NCBI GenBank assembly: GCA_027486005.1
Contig: JAIXPZ010000050.1
Location: forward strand, 1-64,000
DNA: 64,000 nt
Direction of reading: 5' to 3'
DNA from: Legionellales bacterium
GTDB taxonomy: Bacteria; Pseudomonadota; Gammaproteobacteria; JAGOUN01
Below are positions 8,068 through 18,286 of this stretch, piece after piece (position 1 is the stretch's first letter; each line of letters opens with the position of its first letter). The notes under the pieces are model-generated. The model made no database searches. It was not told the DNA's origin and saw only the letters and a program-made list of their open reading frames with translations. The position numbers and the translations under genes were made by a program.

Positions 8068-9051
8068 TTAAACAAAAAAAGCGCTGTGAACCCAAATAAA
8101 GCCAGCGGCAAAAAACCCGGAACAAGGAATCGTTAACATCCATGAGATTGTAATACGTTTCAGCACTTGCCAATTTACCGCCTTCCAGCCTTGCTGAAGA
8201 CCAACACCCGTCACTGAACCCGTGACAATATGCGTCGTAGAAACTGGAATACCTAAATAAGTCGCAATAAATAACACGAATGCTGAGCCCGTTTCTGCAG
8301 CAGCTCCAGTCTCCGGTGTTAGCTTAGTAATTTTTTCGCCCACAGTTTTGACAATACGCCAGCCACCTGCCAATGTTCCAATTCCCATCACAACACTACA
8401 ACTCATCATCACCCAAAATGGCACATGAAAATCAGAGATCAAACCAGAAGAAAGTAATAAAAGTGCAATAATGCCCATGGTTTTTTGCGCATCATTTCCA
8501 CCATGCCCCAGACTCAATAAAGCAGATGAAAATAGTTGAAAATGTCGATCAAAATGCTTTCTTTTTTCTTTAAATACCGCTCTCAACAACTTAACTAAAG
8601 TGATGCTCAACAATATCCCTAAAGCAGGTGAAATCAAAATAGCCACAAACGTTTTGCCTAAACCAAGCCATTCTAGATTATGCCAACCACTTTGAGCTAA
8701 CACAGCCCCCATAAGACCGCCAATTAATGCATGTGAAGAGCTGGCTGGTATACCAAAATACCAAGTGATTAAATTAAATATAATAGCGCCTGATAATGCA
8801 GAGAAAATAACATACGGAGTTATCTCAGTAGGGTTAACCAACCCTACTCCAAAAGTATTAGCCACACTTAGATGAAAAACCATAAAAGCAATAAAATTAA
8901 AAAAAGCAGCCCAAAGTACGGCTGTCAACGGCTTTAAAACTCCAGTCGCTACTATAGTTGCAATTGAGTTAGCGGCATCATGAAAACCATTGATAAACTC
9001 AAAGACAAAAGCAATAAAAACAATGAAAAAAACAAAATAGAGGTCGCACAT
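8068..9051 (-). CDS. pit: Pit-family inorganic phosphate transporter
   Basis: A PHO4/Pit permease of 327 residues with about ten membrane segments. The duplicated family signature is visible: EFINGFHDAANSIATIVATG near the N-terminus and GHGGNDAQKTMGI in the middle, plus the GxPxSxxH motifs PASSSHALIGG and PVSTTHIVTG. It imports phosphate (with metal) across the inner membrane. It sits between lspA and the Phd-VapC module as a single gene with its own ribosome-binding site (GGGGGAA). Confidence 0.93.
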   Translation of the reverse strand: MCDLYFVFFIVFIAFVFEFINGFHDAANSIATIVATGVLKPLTAVLWAAFFNFIAFMVFHLSVANTFGVGLVNPTEITPYVIFSALSGAIIFNLITWYFGIPASSSHALIGGLMGAVLAQSGWHNLEWLGLGKTFVAILISPALGILLSITLVKLLRAVFKEKRKHFDRHFQLFSSALLSLGHGGNDAQKTMGIIALLLLSSGLISDFHVPFWVMMSCSVVMGIGTLAGGWRIVKTVGEKITKLTPETGAAAETGSAFVLFIATYLGIPVSTTHIVTGSVTGVGLQQGWKAVNWQVLKRITISWMLTIPCSGFFAAGFIWVHSAFFV

Positions 9052-9119
9052 AGAATTTCCCCCAAGTTAATTGGTAATCTGCGCGTTTCAATTTAATAAC
9101 GGCGCTTCAGGCGCAACTA

Positions 9120-9605
9120 TCATACCACTTTTTTTGAAAAAATAGTTAACGCTAACAACATAAATACTCCAACACAAATCGCACTATCTGCAACATTAAA
9201 TGTTGGCCAATGATATTGGGCTATATGAAGATCAATAAAATCTATGACATAACCATAATGCAAGCGATCAACGACATTCGCTAATGCGCCGCCGATAATC
9301 AGCGCAACACTCATATTTTGACCAGCGTGCGGATTGCGCAGCATCCATATCACCATTGCCAATGAAAATACGATTGCCAATGTAACAAAGAAACTATTTT
9401 GCCAACCCCCCGCTGAGTTTAAAAAGCTAAATGCCGCGCCGCGATTAAATGCTAAAGAAAAATCAAGCAGCGGAAACAACGTTTTAACCTGTCCCCCAGA
9501 AAGATAATACAGCGCTATTTTTTTGGTTAACTGATCCAATACAATTAATGCGGCGCTTAACCACAGCCAGGCCAGTTGATGCCAATAAAACTTATATTTA
9601 CGCAT
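9120..9605 (-). CDS. lspA: Lipoprotein signal peptidase II
   Basis: LspA cleaves the signal peptide of prolipoproteins at the lipobox cysteine in the inner membrane. The 161-residue protein has four membrane segments, D24 (VLDQLTKK), N54 (AFNRGAAFS), the NVVDR motif and the catalytic aspartates D122 (GYVIDFID) and D140 ([11 protein letters not shown]). The frame is open further upstream, but the ATG at 9605 gives the family length and overlaps the ileS stop by 8 nt (ATGCGTAA), the classic ileS-lspA coupling. Confidence 0.95.
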   Translation of the reverse strand: MRKYKFYWHQLAWLWLSAALIVLDQLTKKIALYYLSGGQVKTLFPLLDFSLAFNRGAAFSFLNSAGGWQNSFFVTLAIVFSLAMVIWMLRNPHAGQNMSVALIIGGALANVVDRLHYGYVIDFIDLHIAQYHWPTFNVADSAICVGVFMLLALTIFSKKVV

Positions 9606-12375
9606 ACTGTCGCACCTCCCCACTGCCATCAATATTTGACACACATCGTCCACACAACTCAGGATGAGCTTCTACGCTGCCAATATCCTCACATCGATGC
9701 CAACATCGTACGCATTTTTTATGTGGCACAGCTGAAATTGCCAGCGCTAATTCAGACACAGATGTCATCATAGCCTCAGCCGACTTTTCACTTAATTTTT
9801 TCACTGCGATTTCTGAAACAATTAACACAAAACGTAACTCTTCACCTAACACGGTCAATTGTTTATAAAGTTCATCGCCTACATAAAGCACAACATGCGC
9901 TTCTAGAGCAGAACCCAGCACTTGTGCAGCGCGTAATCGTTCAATTTCTTTGTTGACTTCATCGCGCACCTTCCTTAAATTTTCCCAATATTGATTGTTT
10001 AACAAAGCATTGTCAGACAGCTTATGTAACTTTTCATACCATTGCGTGAGAAGCACTGAATCTTCTTTTTCGCCAGGGATATGCTCCCAAATTTCATCCG
10101 CCGTGAAAGAAACAATCGGCGCCAACCAACGCGCCAGCGCGTGTAAAATATGATACATAGCACTTTGTGCAGAACGACGACCAAGACTATCTTTCGACAT
10201 AGTATATTGCCGATCTTTAGTAATATCTAAATAAAAACCGCCCATTTCAACTGAACAGAAATTATGAATAATTTGGCAAACATTATGAAACTCATAATCA
10301 TCAAAATAATTTCTTAACTTTTCTTGCACATCATGCGCATGCCCCAACGCCCATTGATCTAGCGCTATCCATTTTTCATAGGGCAGCAAATCTATCTCAG
10401 GATTAAAATCATGCAAATTCGATAATAAATAGCGCGCAGTATTTCGCAAACGACGATAGACATCAGCAGTACGTTTTAAAATTTCATTTGAAAACGCAAT
10501 CTCACCATGATAATCGGTTGATGCCACCCATAAACGCAAAATATCTGCGCCCCAGGCTTGAATCACTTGCTCTGGCTCAATCACATTACCCAGTGATTTT
10601 GACATTTTATAGCCTTTCTCATCGACGACAAAACCATGGGTCAACACTTCTTTATACGGTGCTTGATTAGAAACTGCCAAAGAACTTAATAAAGAAGATT
10701 GAAACCAACCACGATGTTGATCTGATCCTTCTAAATAAATATCCGCAGGAAATTGCAATTCTAGACGTTGACGTAAAACGCACTCATGCGATAAACCGGA
10801 ATCTAACCACACATCGAGCGTATCTTTGCTTTTCTCATAGTGTTTCGCATCATCACCTAATAAATCGCACGCATCGATGTCAAACCAAGCCTGTAACCCT
10901 GATTGCTCAACCAGCATCGCAACTTTTTCAAGCAACTCATTGGTTTTAGGATGTAGCTCATTGGTGTTTTTATGCGTAAATAATGGCAATGGCACACCCC
11001 AAGTCCGTTGACGCGAGATACACCAGTCAGGGCTACTGCTGATCATTGCTGCGATACGATTAAATCCCGCCTCTGGAATCCAGCGAATACTTTTAATCGC
11101 TTCCAATGCTTTCTCTTTTAAATTATTTTGACTCATACTGACAAACCATTGCGGCGTTGCACGGAAAATCAAGGGCGTTTTATGCCGCCAACAATGCGGG
11201 TAACTATGCTCAAGACGCGTGTGATGTAGCAAATGTTGTTTTTCTTTTAAAACTTCAATAACGGCATCATTCGCTTTGGTAACATGCATGCCGGCAAATA
11301 ACGGAGTTCCTTCGATAAAACAACCGTCATTACCGACAGGATGATCCACAGGCAAGCCATATTTAATACCCACTTGATAGTCATCCATCCCATGACCGGG
11401 GGCAATGTGTACCGCGCCAGTACCTGCCTCTAAAGTGACATGAGTGCTTAACACTACAGGAACATTACGTTCATAAAAAGGGTGCTCTAATAAACGACTT
11501 GCTAGTTCTTGCCCAGAAAAAACTCGTATCACTTGATGTGCTTCAACATTTAATTCTGCAAGCGCTTTTAATAATAACGCCTCCGCGACAAGAATACGTT
11601 TTTTTATTCCTTCCAAGTTGATTTCAATTAATGCATAAGAAAAATCAGGATGCAATGCAACCGCTTGATTGGCAGGCAATGTCCAAGGAGTTGTGGTCCA
11701 AATGACGACAGAATAATCTTCACCAACCACTGGAAACTCCACATAAATCGATGGCGATTGCTTTTGTTGATATTCCACTTCTGCTAATGCCAAGGAAGAT
11801 CGGCAATCATTACACCAATACACGGGCTTATAGCCTTTTTGTAAATGGCCATTGTCAATAATTTTAGTGAGCGCACGAATTTGATTGGCTTCATAAGAAA
11901 AATCCATCGTCAAATAAGGCTTTTGCCAATCACCAAGCACGCCTAAACGAACAAACGCATCACGTTGTAAATCGACTTGCTGCTGTGCGTACGCGCGACA
12001 TGCTGCACGAAATTCTGAGTGATTTAACTTGACACCCGGTCGCCCAAATTTCTTTTCAACATTTAATTCAATTGGCAAACCATGGCAGTCCCAGCCTGGA
12101 ACATACGGCGCATCAAAGCCATTTAAGGTTTTTGATTTTAGGACGATATCTTTTAAAATTTTATTGACCGCGTGACCATTATGAATTTTGCCATTAGCAT
12201 AAGGAGGACCATCGTGCAAAATAAATTTCGGACAACCTTTAAACGTCGTACGAATTTTTTCATATAAACCTGATGCAGCCCATTGCTTTAATCGCCCAGG
12301 CTCGTTTTGCGGTAAATTTGCTTTCATCGCAAAAGCGGTTTCAGGTAAGTTTAAGGTATGTTTGTAATCGATCAT
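9598..12375 (-). CDS. ileS: Isoleucyl-tRNA synthetase
   Basis: A class I synthetase of 925 residues. The HIGH motif reads HNGH (residues 65-68, [12 protein letters not shown]), the KMSKS motif is in [10 protein letters not shown], the CP1 editing domain has the T-rich [13 protein letters not shown], and the C-terminus ends in the zinc-binding pattern C888-x2-C891 and C908-x2-C911. It is the bacterial type close to E. coli IleS. It is coupled to lspA downstream; ribF, its usual upstream neighbour, is separated from it by mazEF. Confidence 0.97.
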   Translation of the reverse strand: MIDYKHTLNLPETAFAMKANLPQNEPGRLKQWAASGLYEKIRTTFKGCPKFILHDGPPYANGKIHNGHAVNKILKDIVLKSKTLNGFDAPYVPGWDCHGLPIELNVEKKFGRPGVKLNHSEFRAACRAYAQQQVDLQRDAFVRLGVLGDWQKPYLTMDFSYEANQIRALTKIIDNGHLQKGYKPVYWCNDCRSSLALAEVEYQQKQSPSIYVEFPVVGEDYSVVIWTTTPWTLPANQAVALHPDFSYALIEINLEGIKKRILVAEALLLKALAELNVEAHQVIRVFSGQELASRLLEHPFYERNVPVVLSTHVTLEAGTGAVHIAPGHGMDDYQVGIKYGLPVDHPVGNDGCFIEGTPLFAGMHVTKANDAVIEVLKEKQHLLHHTRLEHSYPHCWRHKTPLIFRATPQWFVSMSQNNLKEKALEAIKSIRWIPEAGFNRIAAMISSSPDWCISRQRTWGVPLPLFTHKNTNELHPKTNELLEKVAMLVEQSGLQAWFDIDACDLLGDDAKHYEKSKDTLDVWLDSGLSHECVLRQRLELQFPADIYLEGSDQHRGWFQSSLLSSLAVSNQAPYKEVLTHGFVVDEKGYKMSKSLGNVIEPEQVIQAWGADILRLWVASTDYHGEIAFSNEILKRTADVYRRLRNTARYLLSNLHDFNPEIDLLPYEKWIALDQWALGHAHDVQEKLRNYFDDYEFHNVCQIIHNFCSVEMGGFYLDITKDRQYTMSKDSLGRRSAQSAMYHILHALARWLAPIVSFTADEIWEHIPGEKEDSVLLTQWYEKLHKLSDNALLNNQYWENLRKVRDEVNKEIERLRAAQVLGSALEAHVVLYVGDELYKQLTVLGEELRFVLIVSEIAVKKLSEKSAEAMMTSVSELALAISAVPHKKCVRCWHRCEDIGSVEAHPELCGRCVSNIDGSGEVRQYA

Positions 12376-12419
12376 TTTATCTTCTCACTTAAAATAGCAG
12401 GCCATTTTTGTTTATGTCT

Positions 12420-12770
12420 TCATGAATATAATTTATCAGCGCCCATCAATGGGATAAGTCTCATTAATACCTCTTCCATCACATTTTCTTCTGCTTGAAC
12501 AATAAATTTAGCTTTTCGCTCTATCCAAGAAAGCGTATGTACAAGATTTGCGGCAACAACGCATGGCTCATCAAGATTATTAATTGTCACTTCAGTAATG
12601 CTGCCACGGATACTGGTACTGATGGGGCAACAAATCAGCAGCCCTGTTTTTTGATGATACTCAAAAGAGGAAAGCGTTAACGCCGGACGGTATTTTCCAA
12701 TTTCTTTCCCTTTTGTTGGCTCAAAATCAAGCCAAATAATATCATTACGCTGCGGAGTATAGGACTTCAT
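12420..12770 (-). CDS. mazF: MazF/PemK-type endoribonuclease toxin
   Basis: A small MazF-fold mRNA interferase: PQRNDIIWLDFEPTKGKEIGKYRPALTLSS is the N-terminal signature (active-site Arg in KYRPAL), followed by CCPISTSIRG with the conserved Thr/Ser, and LVHTLSWIERKAKF. The ATG at 12770 overlaps the antitoxin stop codon (ATGA) and fits the family better than the upstream GTG. It lies between ribF and ileS, which are adjacent in many relatives, so the pair is an insertion. Confidence 0.9.
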   Translation of the reverse strand: MKSYTPQRNDIIWLDFEPTKGKEIGKYRPALTLSSFEYHQKTGLLICCPISTSIRGSITEVTINNLDEPCVVAANLVHTLSWIERKAKFIVQAEENVMEEVLMRLIPLMGADKLYS

Positions 12771-13033
12771 TCCTGCCCCCACTCTTGCTGAATGGGAGAT
12801 ATCAATTCATCAGCATGAGCTAAAGCAGGTGTCATTCCCTCCAAAAGTTGAGATTCTGTTAGTGGCAGTTTTTTTAATGCTTTTTTTTCAGGGCGAATAT
12901 GAATACCGTCTTCAGAGATCTCAAGATCCACGAACATGTTTTCTGAAAAATGAGGAACAGTCCTAGCTGCACCCGTTAAGCGAATGGCTAAACTATTCCC
13001 CCAACACTGAACTTTAGTACGCATATGAATCAT
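12767..13033 (-). CDS. mazE: MazE/PemI-type antitoxin
   Basis: The N-terminal SpoVT/AbrB swapped-hairpin fold is clear (MRTKVQCWGNSLAIRLTGAA), and the acidic C-terminal tail would block the toxin. An AAGGG ribosome-binding site favours the first ATG (13033), but the ATG at 13024 would match the family start better. The palindrome at 13070-13081 is a likely operator. The stop codon overlaps the mazF start. Confidence 0.88.
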   Translation of the reverse strand: MIHMRTKVQCWGNSLAIRLTGAARTVPHFSENMFVDLEISEDGIHIRPEKKALKKLPLTESQLLEGMTPALAHADELISPIQQEWGQE

Positions 13034-13069
13034 TTTAAAACCCTTTTCTTACTCAAGCCAAGTGCATAG

Positions 13070-13081
13070 AAGTATATACTT
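13070..13081 (-). promoter_or_regulatory. Operator-like palindrome upstream of mazEF
   Basis: AAGTATATACTT is a perfect 12-bp palindrome 37 bp upstream of the mazE start. Position and symmetry fit a MazE-MazF binding site; the rest of the 196-bp gap (13034-13229) holds only short AT-rich repeats and no gene. Confidence 0.45.
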
Positions 13082-13229
13082 TGTGTAAACAGAAGAAAAG
13101 AAAGAAACTCAAGTTTTTGTCAATTATCATTGATTTGACAATATAAAAATAAAGCCATTTTTGATGGCGCTGAAGCGGCACAATAAAACCAACTAATATA
13201 AAACTAATCAAAACTTAATTAATAATAAA

Positions 13230-14180
13230 CTATTTTGGACTAGAAACCCCGCAGGGACATAAGTAATCCCTCGCCATCTGGCAATCAACGGCTATCTGAA
13301 CTTTCAACGCATCTAATGAATCAAACATCCACTCATCGCGCAATTTATGCAAGTAAGTCACTTCTAAACGTTTTCCGTATAAATCACCTTCAAAATCAAA
13401 GAGATGCGCTTCTAAAAGAAAAGCTAAATCGCCACCAATCGCGGGTCGATTACCGACACTGGCCACGCCGTAGCGTTGCAACCCCTCACCCTCAATACTC
13501 ACTCCCACAACATAAACACCATGTACCGGCGATAACCGGCGACGCATGGGAATATTGGCTGTTGGGCAACCTAATTCACGCCCTAATTGTGATCCATGAA
13601 TCACACGACCGATGTTCGTATACGGCCGGCCCAACAATTCTTCAACTAAAGCAAAATCACCGGCAAATAAGGCATTTCTCACCCGCGTACTACTAATCAC
13701 CTGGTCTTGATAATATTCGGTATGTGTCGTTACCGAATAATCAAGTTTTTCGCCGTAATATCGCAATAACGCTACGTCACCTTGGCGTTTATGCCCGAAA
13801 CGAAAATCATCGCCAATAAAAATTTGTTTGAGGTTTAATTTTTTTACTAAAATTTTTTCGATAAATTCTATGGCTGATAACTGCGCGAGTTTTTGATTAA
13901 ACGGAACGACATAGAGCTCATCTAAACCAAAATTCTGTAATACATTCCATTTTTCAGAGAATCGCATTAAACGCGCAGGGCAGCGTAAAGGAGAAAATAC
14001 TTCTGCAGGCATCGGATCAAAAGTCAGCATAACGCTACGTAAATGATGCGCTTTTGCATAAGAAACAGTCTGCCCAATCAAATATTGATGCCCACGATGG
14101 ATGCCATCAAAATTACCTAGCGTTACAACACTAGGTAATTCACTTTGACAAAAGTCATGTACAGATCTACACAATAGCAA
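13230..14180 (-). CDS. ribF: Bifunctional riboflavin kinase / FMN adenylyltransferase
   Basis: RibF converts riboflavin to FMN and FMN to FAD in the cytoplasm. The N-terminal nucleotidyltransferase has LGNFDGIHRGHQYLI and SSTRVRNALFAGD; the C-terminal flavokinase has GRVIHGSQLGRELGCPTANI and the closing YGKRLEVTYLHKLRDE. The length (316) is normal. The start is a TTG at 14180 with GAGG upstream; no suitable ATG exists. In E. coli it precedes ileS; here mazEF is between. Confidence 0.94.
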   Translation of the reverse strand: MLLCRSVHDFCQSELPSVVTLGNFDGIHRGHQYLIGQTVSYAKAHHLRSVMLTFDPMPAEVFSPLRCPARLMRFSEKWNVLQNFGLDELYVVPFNQKLAQLSAIEFIEKILVKKLNLKQIFIGDDFRFGHKRQGDVALLRYYGEKLDYSVTTHTEYYQDQVISSTRVRNALFAGDFALVEELLGRPYTNIGRVIHGSQLGRELGCPTANIPMRRRLSPVHGVYVVGVSIEGEGLQRYGVASVGNRPAIGGDLAFLLEAHLFDFEGDLYGKRLEVTYLHKLRDEWMFDSLDALKVQIAVDCQMARDYLCPCGVSSPK

Positions 14181-14203
14181 CGCAACAATCCTCTACTAAA
14201 AAC

Positions 14204-14638
14204 CTAGTTCGCTAACGTTGCACGCAACATCCATAATGTTTTCTGATGAGCATTTAATCTAGCGATCATTATATCCTCAGTAACATCATCATTATTTTGC
14301 GCTGCTGTGGTTTTTGCGTGCAATAAAGCAGCAATCACATGCTCATGCCCAACCACAAGATCTTCAAGCATCGTTCTAGCGCTGGCCTCTTCATTACCAT
14401 CTTTGATCGTTGTTAGCGCTGAAAATTTGGAAAATGACGCGGGCGTTTTTACGCCTAATGCGCGAATACGCTCTGCAATTTCATCCACCGCTTCTGCCAA
14501 CTCATCGTATTGTTCTTCAAACATTACATGCAAGGTCTTGAAATGCATCCCTGTCACATTCCAATGATAATTTTGAGTTTTCAAAGATAACGCGTACGTA
14601 TCGGCTAAAACTTGTTTAAGTGCGCTAGTAGTTGCCAT
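14204..14638 (-). CDS. dps: Dps-family DNA-binding ferritin-like protein
   Basis: A 144-residue Dps/ferritin-like protein that stores iron, consumes hydrogen peroxide and can protect DNA. The ferroxidase centre residues appear in the typical places: NYHWNVTG (His), LHVMFEEQYDELAEAVDEIAERIRALG (His, Asp, Glu). The ATG at 14638 is preceded by GAGG. There is no long lysine-rich N-terminal tail, so DNA binding may be weak. It lies between murJ and ribF, probably as a separate unit. Confidence 0.92.
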   Translation of the reverse strand: MATTSALKQVLADTYALSLKTQNYHWNVTGMHFKTLHVMFEEQYDELAEAVDEIAERIRALGVKTPASFSKFSALTTIKDGNEEASARTMLEDLVVGHEHVIAALLHAKTTAAQNNDDVTEDIMIARLNAHQKTLWMLRATLAN

Positions 14639-14676
14639 GGTATTTTTCCTCTTAATGTCGTGGATAAAAATATACT

Positions 14677-16221
14677 CTAAAGTTTATGCCAGCGATAGCC
14701 TGAAACAAACAATCCTGCCCCATAAGCCGCCATAACCGCTGACATATCGACTGCCAAACAGCCAGCGCGCCATAAAGTGGTGTGCTTGATCCAAGCAGAC
14801 AAATCAGGGGTTAAAAAATACCAAACGACCGCCATTGCCACTAAGCCTATGGCCATTTGCATTAAAAATTTCGCCCAACCAGGTTGCAGATAAAATCCTT
14901 GTTTCTTTCGCAGCATAACAAATAACAATATCGCATTCAGGGTAGAAGATAATGATGTCGCCAACGCTAAACCAGCGTGTTCCAGCGACCAGACTAAACA
15001 GAGACTAAATAAAGTATTCGCCACCATGGAAATAATACCGATTTTTACTGGCAACTTTATGTTTTGTTTAGCGTAAAAACCTGAAGCTAAAATTTTAGTC
15101 GCCATCGCACCGGTTAAACCGAAAGAAAACGCAATCATGCTGCGCAGAGTCATTGAGACATCGTTTGCATCAAATTCACCGTGCAAAAACAATGTGGTGA
15201 CGATAGGGCCTGAGTATAAAATTAACCCTAATGTCGATGGTAACGCAATCAGCAAAATCGAGCGCAAACCCCAATCCAAAGTGCGCTCGTACTGATCGTG
15301 TTCATGCCCGGCGTGGCTTCTCGATAGCCTGGGCAAAATCACTGTAGCGATGGCCACGGCAAAAACCCCCAGCGGCAGTTGCACCACGCGATCGGAGTAA
15401 TACAGCCATGATAAACTGCCCACCGCAAGAAACGAAGCAAACCATTGATCAATCATGATATTAATTTGACCAACAGAAACTCCAAAAAGCGCCGGCGCCA
15501 TCAGCTTCATTACTTTTCGCACACCAGGATCTTTTAACGAGGGGCGAGGTATAGGCAACCTTCTAATTCTCAATAAAAAAGGAATTTGAAAAAAAAGCTG
15601 GATTACACCACCAATAAAAACCCCGATGGCCAAACCAACGACTGGCTGATCCAAATGTGGACAAATCCATAAAGCCGCACCTACCACGGCAAAATTCAAT
15701 AACACCGGAGTAAAAGCTGGTATACCAAATTTATCGTAACTATTTAGTACCGCTGCCCCCAATCCCGCTAGGGACACAAATAAAATATAGGGAAAAGTAA
15801 TGCGCAACATCGTCGTGGTTAATTCATAACGCGGATCATCATGTCCGAATCCTGGCGCAAAAAGCATCACTACAAACGGTGCCGCCACAACCCCGATCAC
15901 GGTGACTATTAATAGGGTCAATGCCAGTACGCCGGAAATATGATTTAAAAACCCTTGAACCTCATCTTCACCTTTAAGTTTACGATACTCAGAAAGAACG
16001 GGCACAAACGCCTGTGAAAATGCTCCGTCTGAAAATAACCGCCGTAAGAAATTGGGAATTTTATTGGCCATAACAAAAGCGTCAGCATCCAAAGTGGCGC
16101 CGAATAAGTTGGCAACTAGCATATCTCGCGCAAAACCAATCATGCGTGAACAAAACGTACACGCCGAAACCAACAATGTGGAGCGCGATAAGCTTTTCTT
16201 CTTGGGCGTATGAGTATGCAT
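14677..16221 (-). CDS. murJ: Lipid II flippase MurJ
   Basis: An MOP-superfamily protein with about 14 membrane segments that moves lipid II across the inner membrane for peptidoglycan synthesis. The N-terminal MurJ signature is visible (SACTFCSRMIGFARDMLVANLFGATLDADAF) as are PNFLRRLFSDGAFSQAFVPV and the QINIMIDQ segment of TM7. The frame opens at a TTG (16281); the ATG at 16221 gives 514 residues, the usual family length, and is preferred. It diverges from the ArnC-like gene. Confidence 0.94.
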   Translation of the reverse strand: MHTHTPKKKSLSRSTLLVSACTFCSRMIGFARDMLVANLFGATLDADAFVMANKIPNFLRRLFSDGAFSQAFVPVLSEYRKLKGEDEVQGFLNHISGVLALTLLIVTVIGVVAAPFVVMLFAPGFGHDDPRYELTTTMLRITFPYILFVSLAGLGAAVLNSYDKFGIPAFTPVLLNFAVVGAALWICPHLDQPVVGLAIGVFIGGVIQLFFQIPFLLRIRRLPIPRPSLKDPGVRKVMKLMAPALFGVSVGQINIMIDQWFASFLAVGSLSWLYYSDRVVQLPLGVFAVAIATVILPRLSRSHAGHEHDQYERTLDWGLRSILLIALPSTLGLILYSGPIVTTLFLHGEFDANDVSMTLRSMIAFSFGLTGAMATKILASGFYAKQNIKLPVKIGIISMVANTLFSLCLVWSLEHAGLALATSLSSTLNAILLFVMLRKKQGFYLQPGWAKFLMQMAIGLVAMAVVWYFLTPDLSAWIKHTTLWRAGCLAVDMSAVMAAYGAGLFVSGYRWHKL

Positions 16222-16365
16222 AAAAGCGCCATCAATCAGTGAAATTGACAGTACGCTAGCATTAGCTCGGCAGGAGAGCAAGACTCACGTTAAGATTGTT
16301 CACAGATTTCCCAATTATTAATCAAGCTACTGATTACTGTGGAGCAGAATGAAGTCTGATGAGTA

Positions 16366-16393
16366 TAGACCCACGCCAAATATCCGTTATAAT
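16366..16393 (+). promoter_or_regulatory. Candidate sigma-70 promoter for the ArnC/ArnD operon
   Basis: A perfect -10 hexamer TATAAT (16388-16393) lies about 28 bp upstream of the first start codon, with a weak -35 (TAGACC, 16366-16371) at 16-bp spacing. The -35 is poor, so the call is tentative. Confidence 0.4.
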
Positions 16394-16421
16394 CGCGGTT
16401 TACCACTCGCCAGGATGAGTC

Positions 16422-17369
16422 ATGGACTTAAGCGTCGTTATCCCGATTTACAATGAAGAGCAGAACATTGTCCCATTATACGAGCGTTTAAATAACGTTT
16501 TGTCCAAACTTTCACAAGGTTATGAAATTATTTTTATCAATGATGGTAGCCGTGATAGTTCGGCTCAAATTCTGGATGATATTTATTCAAAAGACTCGTC
16601 ACACGTACGAGTCATTCACTTTAACGGAAATTTCGGTCAACATATGGCCATTATGTCCGGCTTTGAACAAAGCATAGGGCAAACCGTGGTAACCCTCGAT
16701 GCCGACCTCCAAAATCCTCCAGAAGAAATTCCTAAATTGTTGGCAGAAATTGCAAAAGGATTTGATATTGTTGAAGGTGTCCGCCAAGTACGTAAAGACA
16801 ATGCTTTCCGTCGCTATGCCTCTAGACTCAACAATTGGATTCGACAAAAAACTACAGGAATTCAATTGCGCGATCAAGGCTCGATGTTGCGCGCCTACGA
16901 TCGACGCGTGATTGAACTGATGTTAATGAGCAAAGAGCGCTCAACTTTTATTCCTGCACTTGCTTATAGTTATGCCTCTAACCCAGGCTTCGTTAATGTA
17001 GAACATGCAGAACGTAATTCTGGTAAATCAAAATATAGCATCGCACGCCTGCTACGCTTACACTTCGACTTAATGGCAGGATTCTCTTCTGCGCCATTAC
17101 AATTCGTTACCTTTACCGGCATGGGCGTCGCTGCATTAAGTTTTTTATTTTTTATTTACATGATCCTTCGCCGCATCATTATTGGACCTGAAGCAGAGGG
17201 CTTGTTTACTCTGTTTGCCATTCAATTTTTCTTGCTAGGGCTATTATTATTCAGCGTTGGCATTGTCGGTGAATATATTGGACGCATTTATTTGGAAGTC
17301 AGAAAACGTCCACGCTATGTGATTAGAAAAACCCTGAGCAAAGAAGAAAAAACTACATCTCATGAATAA
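16422..17369 (+). CDS. ArnC-like undecaprenyl-phosphate glycosyltransferase
   Basis: A GT2 enzyme of the DPM1/ArnC class: a GT-A domain with VVIPIYNEEQNI at the start and the DXD motif D93-A-D95 (TLDADLQNPPEE), then two C-terminal membrane segments (about residues 228-252 and 263-290) and a basic tail. Such enzymes place a sugar on undecaprenyl phosphate on the cytoplasmic face. Similarity is closest to ArnC (4-formamido-arabinose) and to the Francisella FlmF2 type (GalNAc). RBS AGGATGA precedes the ATG. The start of the next gene overlaps its end by 8 nt. The sugar is not defined by the sequence. Confidence 0.82.
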   Translation: MDLSVVIPIYNEEQNIVPLYERLNNVLSKLSQGYEIIFINDGSRDSSAQILDDIYSKDSSHVRVIHFNGNFGQHMAIMSGFEQSIGQTVVTLDADLQNPPEEIPKLLAEIAKGFDIVEGVRQVRKDNAFRRYASRLNNWIRQKTTGIQLRDQGSMLRAYDRRVIELMLMSKERSTFIPALAYSYASNPGFVNVEHAERNSGKSKYSIARLLRLHFDLMAGFSSAPLQFVTFTGMGVAALSFLFFIYMILRRIIIGPEAEGLFTLFAIQFFLLGLLLFSVGIVGEYIGRIYLEVRKRPRYVIRKTLSKEEKTTSHE

Positions 17370-18273
17370 ATTAATCGGCTTAAAAATTGATGTAGATACT
17401 GAACGTGGCACGCGTATTGGTGTAAAAAACCTGTTGCAGCTTTTTGCGCGTCATAATATTTATGCCACTTTTCTGTTTTCATTAGGACCAGATAATACTG
17501 GCCGCGCATTGAAGCGTATTTTTCGCCCTGGTTTTTTAAAAAAAGTCAGTCGCACTAGCGTCGTCAGCACTTACGGCATTAAAACCTTATTAAACGGTGT
17601 GTTATGGCCCGGGCCACACATTGCAAAAAAACATCCTGATCTTTTACAACAAGTCCAAAAAGCAGGTCATGAGGTCGGCATACATTGTTATGATCATTGT
17701 CGTTGGCAAGATTATTTATTTACTTGGTCAGAAGAAGAAACTAAAACCGAGTTTAATCGTGCGGTTGATTGCTTTAAAACTGTGTTTCATCAGGCACCAC
17801 AATCCGCTGGAACTCCTGGCTGGCAAGCGAACGCAGCAAGCTTACAAGCCTACGACGACGCTCATTTATTATATGGCAGCGACTGTCGCGGCCCCTATCC
17901 TTTTTATCCAAAAATAAATGGCCATACGTTTAAGACATTACAAATTCCGTCTAATTTACCAACACTAGACGAACTTTTAGGGCGGCCAGAATATCCACTG
18001 AATAAAATCACGGAAACATTATTAGAACGATGTGAATTAAGTGCTGGTGCAGAAATCTTTACCTTGCATGCTGAATTAGAAGGCATGCGTTACTTAGAAT
18101 GGTTTGAGCAATTTATTACAGAAGCTCAAGGTCGCGGATTTCAATTTGTCCCAGTAGAAGCACTAGCAAAAAAAGCCTTGGAAGATCAATCGAAGATTCC
18201 AGTGTGTGAAATGATTCAAGGTGAAGTTGAAGGACGCTCCGGCACTCTAGCCATACAACAATGCTCAATTTAA
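17362..18273 (+). CDS. ArnD/NaxD-like polysaccharide deacetylase
   Basis: A NodB-fold deacetylase/deformylase related to ArnD, which removes the N-formyl group from undecaprenyl-phosphate aminoarabinose, and to Francisella NaxD, which deacetylates undecaprenyl-phosphate GalNAc. The catalytic and metal motifs are present: KIDVDTERGTR (D10, D12), HEVGIHCYDH (H108, H112), SAGTPGW and YTLHAE-like FTLHAELEG. It should act right after the upstream glycosyltransferase on the same lipid-linked sugar, exposing an amine. The overlap with the upstream gene shows an operon. Confidence 0.85.
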   Translation: MNKLIGLKIDVDTERGTRIGVKNLLQLFARHNIYATFLFSLGPDNTGRALKRIFRPGFLKKVSRTSVVSTYGIKTLLNGVLWPGPHIAKKHPDLLQQVQKAGHEVGIHCYDHCRWQDYLFTWSEEETKTEFNRAVDCFKTVFHQAPQSAGTPGWQANAASLQAYDDAHLLYGSDCRGPYPFYPKINGHTFKTLQIPSNLPTLDELLGRPEYPLNKITETLLERCELSAGAEIFTLHAELEGMRYLEWFEQFITEAQGRGFQFVPVEALAKKALEDQSKIPVCEMIQGEVEGRSGTLAIQQCSI

Positions 18274-18286
18274 TAAAAGGAGCTTT

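Noticed and set aside
13117-13141. TTGTCAA/TTGACAA inverted repeat between ribF and mazEF
   Set aside because: The 7-bp arms with an 11-bp spacer are within chance expectation for AT-rich sequence and are not positioned as an operator or terminator.
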